Assembly: GCA_024689285.1 (NCBI GenBank)
Contig: JAILDR010000173.1
Coordinates: 1-21,236 of the forward strand
DNA: 21,236 nt
Direction of reading: 5' to 3'
Source of the DNA: Bacteroidales bacterium
GTDB taxonomy: Bacteria; Bacteroidota; Bacteroidia; Bacteroidales; F082
Part shown: in pieces, positions 12,940-20,600 of the stretch
How positions within the stretch are numbered: the stretch's first letter is position 1
How the letters are laid out: each line of letters begins with the position of its first letter
The notes under the pieces: generated by a model
What the model saw: only the letters and a program-made list of their open reading frames with translations
Told to the model about the DNA's origin: nothing
The model's database searches: none
Program-made: the position numbers and the translations under genes

Positions 12940-14454
12940 ATGAGACCGATAACAATATTTTCCTTCATCCTTTCCATCATGCTCATCTTGGGCGTAGGTT
13001 GGTATTTCTTTCCCGCCGAAGGAATAAAGGCGGGAGATTTCGCACTACATTTCCCCTCGTATGCCGAGAGTCAAAAAGAAGAAAAAGAAGAAGTTGACGT
13101 CGACGCGGTGCTGAACAAAGTGAGCCAAAGCTTTGAGATGACCTGTTCGGAGACGATGTACGATAGCCTTGGTTTTTTCCGCGACTATTTAAAGCATAAC
13201 CCCAACCGCATCTACCTGCCCAACGACGACTACACCTATTTTGATAGTCTTTTCGGACTTCTGGAGCAAACCGAAGGTACGGGTCACACCTATCGGGTCA
13301 TGCACTATGGAGACTCCCAAATCGAGATGGACCGCATTTCGTCGGTATTGCGCCAAAAGCTGCAAGAGCTGTTTGGAGGTTCGGGCCCCAACATGATTCC
13401 CGCCATTCAAACCGTTCCGACCATCTCGGTCTCACAACGCAGCAATGGCCTCAAGCGTTTCACCCTTTACGGAGATTCCACCACAAGGCGCGCCACGCAC
13501 AAACGTTATGGCGTGATGTCACAATTCAGCCAAGTGACGGGTGAAGGCAGCATTTCGTTTACGCAAACATCACATTCACAGGCTTTCGACAACGCCAAAG
13601 ACATTTCATCTGTGTCAGTGCTTTTAGGCCACAACAGTAATAACTTCAAAGCCTCCCTGCATTGCGACAGCCTTGTCATAGAGCCCAAAGTACTTGCTGC
13701 CAATGACAATGTCTCCCTCATCACATGGGACCTGCCCGTCAATGTGAAACGAGGCACCATCAGTTTCCAAGGCGATGCCGAAATCTACGCCGTTCTTCTT
13801 GACGGCGATCCCGGCGTGGCCATCGACAATGTGGCTTTACGTGGTTGCTCTGGCACTATCTTCACCCGCATTGATGAGCAAACCATGCGGCAGTCATTCG
13901 ACTTGCTTGACACCAAGCTCATCATCCTGCAATTTGGAGGCAACCGTATGCCTGGCATAGCAGGAAGCAAAAACATCTCCTCCTACATGAAAGAGCTGGA
14001 GCGCCAAATCGACTACATGAAGCGGGTAGCTCCCCAAGCCACGCTCCTCTTCATCGGTCCCGCCGACATGGGTCGCAGCTACAACGGCAAGATAGGTACA
14101 TGGCATGGTCTGCCCGAGCTGAACGACTCGCTCCGCGCTATGGCCTTGCGTAACCATGTGGCCTATTGGGACATGTTCAACGTGATGGGCGGTGAAGGCT
14201 CGATGGCACAATGGGTGAGACACAAACCACCTATGGCCGGCCCCGATTATATCCATTTCACCTTCCGTGGCGCTCAAGCCATCGGCAGCGACCTGGCCAA
14301 GTCGTTCACCACCTATTACGACTTCTACAAGCTACGCCAACACGTGCCCAGCCAAGAAGTGATTGATTTCATCAACCGCGACGCGAGCAAAGATATGGAA
14401 CACGCCCCCTATTGGATGCGAATGCCCAAACACCAACCCTACAAAAACTTTTGA
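12940..14454 (+). CDS. Membrane-anchored SGNH/GDSL-family protein, probable glycan O-acetyltransferase or esterase (1)
   Basis: A 504-residue protein. ATG 12940 is preferred to a TTG two codons earlier. Residues 4-24 form an N-terminal membrane anchor with no clear cleavage site, followed by a charged Glu/Lys linker. The SGNH blocks are visible: block I HYGDSQ (Ser126), a block II-like VALRGCSG (about 298-305), block III QFGGN (Asn335) and block V DYIHF with Asp436 and His439. The catalytic triad and oxyanion residues therefore appear intact. Periplasmic SGNH domains of this kind (AlgX/AlgJ, PatB) work with a membrane MBOAT protein to move acetyl groups onto exported polysaccharides. The MBOAT gene is the third gene of the same operon. 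Hydrolysis of acetyl esters is the alternative. The downstream SGNH gene begins 2 nt after this stop, and the two proteins share a late motif (MGGxxSMxxW) that shows they are diverged paralogues. Confidence 0.85.
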   Translation: MRPITIFSFILSIMLILGVGWYFFPAEGIKAGDFALHFPSYAESQKEEKEEVDVDAVLNKVSQSFEMTCSETMYDSLGFFRDYLKHNPNRIYLPNDDYTYFDSLFGLLEQTEGTGHTYRVMHYGDSQIEMDRISSVLRQKLQELFGGSGPNMIPAIQTVPTISVSQRSNGLKRFTLYGDSTTRRATHKRYGVMSQFSQVTGEGSISFTQTSHSQAFDNAKDISSVSVLLGHNSNNFKASLHCDSLVIEPKVLAANDNVSLITWDLPVNVKRGTISFQGDAEIYAVLLDGDPGVAIDNVALRGCSGTIFTRIDEQTMRQSFDLLDTKLIILQFGGNRMPGIAGSKNISSYMKELERQIDYMKRVAPQATLLFIGPADMGRSYNGKIGTWHGLPELNDSLRAMALRNHVAYWDMFNVMGGEGSMAQWVRHKPPMAGPDYIHFTFRGAQAIGSDLAKSFTTYYDFYKLRQHVPSQEVIDFINRDASKDMEHAPYWMRMPKHQPYKNF

Positions 14455-14456
14455 CA

Positions 14457-15734
14457 ATGAAAAGATGGTCTGTTTTCATAGGTTTGATGTTGGCCTGTGC
14501 CTGTCTTTTCGGTCAAGGTGAAATCATGCTGCGTCCCCTTCCCGATTACGACTTTGCCCACTTCAAGCGCAACAAGATTGTCTATCCTTCGGGCGACAGC
14601 ATGGCGATGGAACACTTTTTTACAAAAATGGATTCCGTCATCAACTATGGCATCGGCAATGTCAATATCCTGCACATCGGAGGTTCGCATGTGCAAGCAG
14701 GCACCTTTACACAACAGTTTCGCGACAACTTACTCAATATCGGCGACGACCTGATGGGAAGCTCCTATTTCGTCTTTCCCTTCACGGCCGGCGGCACCAA
14801 CAACCCTTCACACTACATCATTCACGCTACGGGTAAATGGCAATATTGCCGCAATGCAGTCCAACGCGAAACCGACAAACGCATGGGATTAGCTGGTGCC
14901 GCTGTCACCACCAGCGACTCTACCGCTACAATACAAATCGTCACCCGCGAACGCTACCCTTCAGAAATACCGCCTTATTATGACTTCAACAAGGTGACCC
15001 TATTAGGTTTCTCGGAAACCGAAAACGTTATACCCGCCCTAAGCTACGAAGACGACACGCTACATGGCGAGTTTGACGAAGAAAGGTCGGCTTACATCTT
15101 CAACCTGCCCGACTATACCGACTCCATTTGCATCCTGTTCGACTCCGTTCCGGGTGAGTTCACCTTGACAGGTGTGTTGCTTGAGAACAATCGTCCGGGT
15201 ATCAGCGTGCATGGCGTAGGCGTCAACGGAGCCAGCGTGCCATCTTACCTGCGTTGCGAAGACTTTGAGCGCGACCTCGCGCTGATTAAGCCCGACCTCA
15301 TCATCTTCGGCATTGGCATCAATGATGCGACTGAAAAAGATTTTGAGGTAGAGGCTTTCAAACAGAGCTACCGCGAGTTGATTGGTATCATGCAGGATGT
15401 CAACCCCGACTGCGCTTTGCTCTTCCTCACCAACAACGACAGCTTCAAATGCCGACGCGGGAGGAAGAAAAAACGCATTTATGAGGTCAATACCAATGGC
15501 AAGGTTGTGGAACAAGCTTTCATGGAATTAGCCAAAGAATATAACGCCGCTGTGTGGAACCAGTTCGACATTATGGGCGGTCTCCGCTCAATGCAAGACT
15601 GGCAAAAGGAAGGTTTGGCCCAACGTGATAAAGTTCATTTCACCCCAAGCGGTTACATCCTCATGGGCGACTTGCTTTTCAACGCATTTATAGAGCGATA
15701 TATAGAACACACCGAAGCAAACAAGGAGAATTGA
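14457..15734 (+). CDS. Secreted SGNH/GDSL-family protein, probable glycan O-acetyltransferase or esterase (2)
   Basis: A 425-residue protein. ATG 14457 begins with a signal peptide (residues 1-20, ending LFGQG), whereas the longer upstream frame overlaps the previous gene. The SGNH blocks are present in diverged form: block I IGGSH (Ser77, with Gly where the usual Asp stands), a block II-like GVGVNGAS (about 253-260), block III FGIGIND (Asn289), and block V DKVHF (Asp391, His394). All four catalytic positions can be filled, so activity is plausible. The motif QFDIMGGLRSMQDW near the C-terminus mirrors FNVMGGEGSMAQW of the upstream protein, marking a paralogous pair. It lies in the middle of a three-gene operon with the MBOAT protein and would act in the periplasm, as acceptor-side transferase or as partner of the first protein. 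A Lys/Arg-rich patch (RRGRKKKR, about 333-340) may bind an anionic glycan; this is inference. Confidence 0.83.
   Translation: MKRWSVFIGLMLACACLFGQGEIMLRPLPDYDFAHFKRNKIVYPSGDSMAMEHFFTKMDSVINYGIGNVNILHIGGSHVQAGTFTQQFRDNLLNIGDDLMGSSYFVFPFTAGGTNNPSHYIIHATGKWQYCRNAVQRETDKRMGLAGAAVTTSDSTATIQIVTRERYPSEIPPYYDFNKVTLLGFSETENVIPALSYEDDTLHGEFDEERSAYIFNLPDYTDSICILFDSVPGEFTLTGVLLENNRPGISVHGVGVNGASVPSYLRCEDFERDLALIKPDLIIFGIGINDATEKDFEVEAFKQSYRELIGIMQDVNPDCALLFLTNNDSFKCRRGRKKKRIYEVNTNGKVVEQAFMELAKEYNAAVWNQFDIMGGLRSMQDWQKEGLAQRDKVHFTPSGYILMGDLLFNAFIERYIEHTEANKEN
15723..15728 (+). promoter_or_regulatory. Strong Shine-Dalgarno before the MBOAT gene
   Basis: AAGGAG lies 7 nt before ATG 15736, in the last codons of the preceding gene. 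This canonical site is exceptional in the window, where most genes lack one, and fixes the MBOAT start. It may allow independent translation of the membrane protein within the operon. Confidence 0.7.
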
Positions 15735-15735
15735 T

Positions 15736-17601
15736 ATGACACAACTGCCTGAAATAGCATTGGATTTCCTCCGTAACCTTTTCTCCTTCGACAAGGCGCA
15801 CCCGCTGCTGTTCACGCAGTTTTATTTCTGGGCCTTTTTCGCCTTTGTGTTCGCCTTTTTCTGCATCTTCAAGAACAAGGTCCTGCTCCGCAACACTTAC
15901 TTGTTTTTCGTCAGCTTGTTCTTCTATTACAAAACCAGCGGGCTCTTTACCTTAATTCTGGTTTTCATCACTTTATACAACTTCTTTGCGGCTAAGTGGA
16001 TGCATACCCGCAAGAAAAGCGGGAGCCGGAATTTCGTCCTCGCGCTTAGCGTCGTTGTCAACCTGTCAATCCTGTTCTATTTCAAATACGCCTACTTCCT
16101 CATCGATGTCGTCAACAACCTTTTCGGCCTCGATTGCAAGGTGTTTGACGTATTCTCGTGGATGGGCAACGAAATCACAGGTTCCAACCGCTTCAGTGTT
16201 GACGAGATCCTGCTACCCGTGGGCATCTCGTTCTACACGTTCCAAGCCATCAGCTATATTATGGATGTGTATCGCCAACGTATCACTCCCGTCCACAACC
16301 TCTTCGATTTCGGCTTCTACGTCAGTTTCTTCCCGCAATTGGTGGCAGGCCCTATCGTGAGAGCCAACGAATTCATCCCGCAGCTTCACAAGAAGTATTT
16401 CCTCGGACGCAAGCAGTTTGGCATCGCCGTGTTCTGGATTATGAACGGCTTGGTGAAAAAAATCGTCTTAAGCGACTATATCGCCGTCAATTTCATCGAC
16501 CGCGTATTCGACAATCCGTTGCTTTACACCGGCTTTGAGAACCTTGCGGCCTTGTTTGGCTATTCGTTGCAGGTCTATGCAGATTTCTCAGGCTACACCG
16601 ACATCGCCATCGGCGTGGCCATGCTGATGGGTTTCTATCTGCCAAAAAACTTCAACTCACCCTACAAAGCCAAAAACCCTGCCGAGTTCTGGAAACGCTG
16701 GCACATCTCGTTGTCGCGCTGGCTGCAAGACTATCTTTATATCCCTTTGGGTGGCAACCGCAACGCCACTTTCGGTTCGTTCTGCATCATTATTATGATT
16801 GCCGCCATCGCTGTTTTCCTCTCAGGTAGTTTGTGGGTGGCTTTAGGTGTGGGCATTGTTGCCTTGATTGTTGCGTTGTTGGCCATTTTCAGGCCCAATG
16901 CAAGGAAAACCATCACAACCGAAATCAACCGCATGGACACGATGCTTTTGGGCGGCTTATGGCACGGCGCTTCGTGGAACTTTATGATTTGGGGTGGCTT
17001 GAACGGCATCGGAATGTTGTTCTTCCGTTTCTGGAATAATTGGAGCATCTATGGTCGCACGTTATTCATAATGGCCATTACATTTGGTTTGAGAATATTG
17101 TGCATCTTGGTGCCGCAACCCGTGTTCAATTTACTCTTTGTGTGGTGCCTCATCACCCTTGCCGGCAATATGATCCGCATGCTTTACAACCTCTTCGGCG
17201 GCAAGAAGGCGTGGCAATGGCTACAGGATGCCTGGGCCATATTGCAGACCTTTACTTTCATCACGTTTACGCGATTATTCTTCCGTAGCGGCTCCAACCT
17301 TAATCCTGCCGAAGCCAACGAAACAGCATGGAATACAGCCAAGAACATGGTCAACCAGATAGGTAGCCACTGGCGTTTGGAACAGATTCCCGACATCGCC
17401 TACCATTACCACAACGTATTTATCCTCATCGTGTTAGGAATGATAATCCACTGGTTGCCGGAAAACCTAAAACGTCGTTACCGTCTGTGTTTCGCCAAGA
17501 TGCCTTTGCCACTGATGGTATTGGCCTGCGTTGCATTGGTGTTTATCGTCTATCAGTTCATCACCGCCGACTTGCAGGCGTTTATTTACTTCCAATTCTG
17601 A
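15736..17601 (+). CDS. MBOAT-family membrane acyltransferase (AlgI/DltB-like)
   Basis: A 621-residue polytopic membrane protein with about a dozen hydrophobic segments. MBOAT landmarks are LPVGISFYTFQAISYIMDVY (160-179), FFPQLVAGPIVR (about 198-209), DFSGYTDIAIG (283-293), the block EFWKRWHISLSRWLQDYLYI (317-336) with PLGGNR, and the active-site motif GLWHGASWNF with His410. In AlgI and DltB this fold accepts an acyl group on the cytoplasmic side and passes it across the membrane. Here the likely donor is acetyl-CoA and the acceptors are the two SGNH proteins encoded just upstream, giving O-acetylation of a surface or exported glycan. Between PLGGNR and the His motif lies an insertion of about 45 residues compared with compact AlgI, mostly hydrophobic (about 347-384), which probably adds a membrane hairpin. 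The gene ends 48 bp from the convergent C25 protease gene; no clear terminator was seen in that gap. Confidence 0.93.
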   Translation: MTQLPEIALDFLRNLFSFDKAHPLLFTQFYFWAFFAFVFAFFCIFKNKVLLRNTYLFFVSLFFYYKTSGLFTLILVFITLYNFFAAKWMHTRKKSGSRNFVLALSVVVNLSILFYFKYAYFLIDVVNNLFGLDCKVFDVFSWMGNEITGSNRFSVDEILLPVGISFYTFQAISYIMDVYRQRITPVHNLFDFGFYVSFFPQLVAGPIVRANEFIPQLHKKYFLGRKQFGIAVFWIMNGLVKKIVLSDYIAVNFIDRVFDNPLLYTGFENLAALFGYSLQVYADFSGYTDIAIGVAMLMGFYLPKNFNSPYKAKNPAEFWKRWHISLSRWLQDYLYIPLGGNRNATFGSFCIIIMIAAIAVFLSGSLWVALGVGIVALIVALLAIFRPNARKTITTEINRMDTMLLGGLWHGASWNFMIWGGLNGIGMLFFRFWNNWSIYGRTLFIMAITFGLRILCILVPQPVFNLLFVWCLITLAGNMIRMLYNLFGGKKAWQWLQDAWAILQTFTFITFTRLFFRSGSNLNPAEANETAWNTAKNMVNQIGSHWRLEQIPDIAYHYHNVFILIVLGMIIHWLPENLKRRYRLCFAKMPLPLMVLACVALVFIVYQFITADLQAFIYFQF

Positions 17602-17649
17602 ACATAAACACACGCCTGCTTTTTAGGTCGGCTATTAACGCACTTGTCG

Positions 17650-20600
17650 TTATTTCTTCACGAACTTCAGCGTTTCCGTGTTGTTGTTTGTCTTTAATCT
17701 CACGAAATACATTCCACTTGGCAAATCACTCACCGAGATTTCGACTTTCGTAGCGCAATCGGTGTCGCTATACACCAAGGCCCCCAACAGGTTGTAGATT
17801 TCCAAGTGGTCGATGGTTTCCGTAGTTTCAACAACAAGCTTGTCGCTGACAGGGTTGGGATACATCACGAAGTTGCCACTCAGTTCGCCGAGGCCTTCGG
17901 TGCTAATCAGATTGACCGTCAACATACGGGTTGTTGTGGCGGTAAAGGTATAGGTCGGTTCTTCGCAAACCACCTCACCGTTTTCAGTCCAGTTGACAAA
18001 AGCGTAGTTTTCGTAAGGAGTCACGGTCAGTATGACTTGGTCGCCATAGCTGTAGGCACCTTCACCTGCGACCTCGCCACCGTCGGCAGGCTCAATGTTG
18101 ACCTTAATATCAACGGCTTGTGCTTCGAAGTTGGCCACAAAGTTACGGTCGCTGAATATGTTAACGTAAAAGCCCTCGTCGGTAGTAAACACTTCACCAT
18201 TCTCCGTCCAATTGACAAAATTGTAACCAGTGTTGGGCGAAGCGAAAATGTAAGCCGTCTGACCATATTCAAAAGTGCCATCACCAGTGAGCGTGCCACC
18301 CTCTTCCGGATTGGCGGTAAGGCTGACGGTAAAAGTCTGCCTCTGGAAATGCGCCACATAAGCAGCTGACTCTGTCACGTTGAAGGTATAGGTTGCATTG
18401 GTCGAGACTTGCTGACCATTCTTAGTCCAATTAATAAAGTCATAACCCGAAGAAGGTGTAGCAGTCAGAGTGCAGCTTTGGCCATAGTTAAACGTGCCGC
18501 CACCACTCACCGTACCGCCCGTGGTCGGGTCAGCTGAGGCTGTAATGGTATAACTTTGGGCTTGGAACTGGGCAACAAGGGTGCGGCTACCCGTGACAGT
18601 AAAGCTATAGCTTGCATTGGTAGAGACTTGCTGTCCGTTCTCCGTCCATCTCTGGAAGGTGTAACCGCTGGCGGGAGCAGCACTTACCGTACAATTATCG
18701 CCATAATGGAACGCACCACCGCCCGTCACTGTGCCGCCAAGGGCCGGGTTGGCCGATACGGTGATGTTGTAGTTCTGTTGCTGGAACTGAGCCACCAAGG
18801 TACGGTTGCCCGTAACCGTGAAGGTATAGTTGGCGCTGGTCGATACAGAGTTACCGTTTTCAGTCCATCTCTGGAAGGTATACCCATTGGCAGGTGTGGC
18901 TGTAACAGTACACGATTGCCCTTGCTGATAAGTTCCACCTCCTCCAACTGTTCCTCCGTTAGTGGGGTTAGCCGAAACAGTAATAGTGTAATTCTGCGGT
19001 TGAGCTTGGAAGTTGGCCACCAGTGTACGATTGCCCGTGACGGTAAAGGTATAGTTGGCTTGGGTGGAGACCACGTTGCCGCCTTCCGTCCAATTGGTGA
19101 AAGTATAACCAGCGTTGGCAGAAGCCGTGACTGTGCAGCTGGCACCTTGGTTATATGTGCCGCCGCCTGTGACGGTTCCACCGTTGGTGGGGTTGGCCGA
19201 CACATTAACCGTATAGGACTGCGTACCACCACCCACGTTAATGTCTTGGATATAGGGCTGGCGTTGCGGCTTGGTCACCACGATACGCACCTGTCCTGAA
19301 GTGATGCCCGAGGCAACCTGCACATTGACCGTACCCGAGGCTGGCACCAAAGCCACACCCTTCAGCACATTGTTTTGTGAGATGGCCACGTATGAGCCTT
19401 CTTGTGCGCTCACTTGGAACGAAGTGGCTCCAGCGGGGAAGGTGCTGGCATGACTGACGGTGTTGGGAGAAGGATTCACGCGGAAAGGCATGATGGAACC
19501 GTCGCCCAACACATGATATGCTTGCCAGTAATAAATAGGACTCGCACTGGTTTGGTAGTTGCCAGCATGAGCATAACAAACCGCCAAATTGCCGAGGAAG
19601 ACGATGGAAGAAACGGTGTTATAGGTATCGTCCATCCAGATGCCGTCGTATACACCTGTAGCCGTATTGTTGATATTGGGCATTTGGCCAAAGGTGCTGG
19701 TGGCACCCACACCAAAGTAATAGTCTTCATACCAATAGGTTACAGGGCAGGAACCGATATAGGAATAGGCAGCCTTGTTTTCGCCTCGAAGCATGGCTTC
19801 ACCGAAACAGGCTTGACTGTAACCGAAGTTACCCGTCAAACAGCAGTTGCCCATGGCGAGGAAGTATTTGTTGGTGTTGGTGAGGGCATTCACCTGAGAT
19901 TTGGTCAGTTGGGGCTCAGACCAAGAGGTTTCACTGCCGTGGGCGGTATAGTTGACAAAACCAGTACCCGAACTCAACGAGGCATAGCAGTTGGTATAGG
20001 GTTGACCTAACCAATTATAAACATTGGTAAAACCGTGTGCGGTGTTGTAATAATACTGCATCGCATATTGGATGGTGGGTTTGCCGACGTAATTGGTCCA
20101 ATAGCTATCCCAACCCGCAATAAGGGTCACGTTATCCAAATAGCTCGGATCGGGCATGGTGTATTGTTCGTATTGCAATATCTTGTTGACGATGGCTGTG
20201 ACCTCATTGGCGTTCTCTGCCGACATACGGCTGTAGAACATATCGGGGAAATAGTCGTTGTCAACTGAGCCGTAATATAAATCGGTCACTTTTTGAGTGG
20301 CGTTACCCGTGGTTTTTCCAGGGATCTGACCCGTGTCACCCACAAGGACGAGGAAAGTTGGCGTAGCGCCTTGATTGACGCCCGTGTTGTAGAGGTTCTG
20401 CACGTAGCTTTGGATAGCGGTGTAGTTGCCTCCAGCCTGCGCGGTGGTCACCACGTTAACATAAAAGCCCTTCTGAGTTTTCCAGTTGAGCCAAGGTTGC
20501 AAAGCGGTGAGATAGTTTTCAGGGGCAACCACAATCATGTGGACGGGATAGGCCATCAGGTCGGGATGGTCGGTATAGACATCAAGTATTTGGCGATAGT

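Noticed and set aside
17602..17649. Bidirectional terminator between the convergent MBOAT and C25 genes
   Set aside because: Some T and C/G stretches are present, but no stem of useful length could be drawn.
18556..20010. Plus-strand frames of 247 and 202 residues opposite the C25 protease
   Set aside because: They are antisense to the repeat and catalytic regions and show the repeated pattern of the protease read backwards, without protein features of their own.
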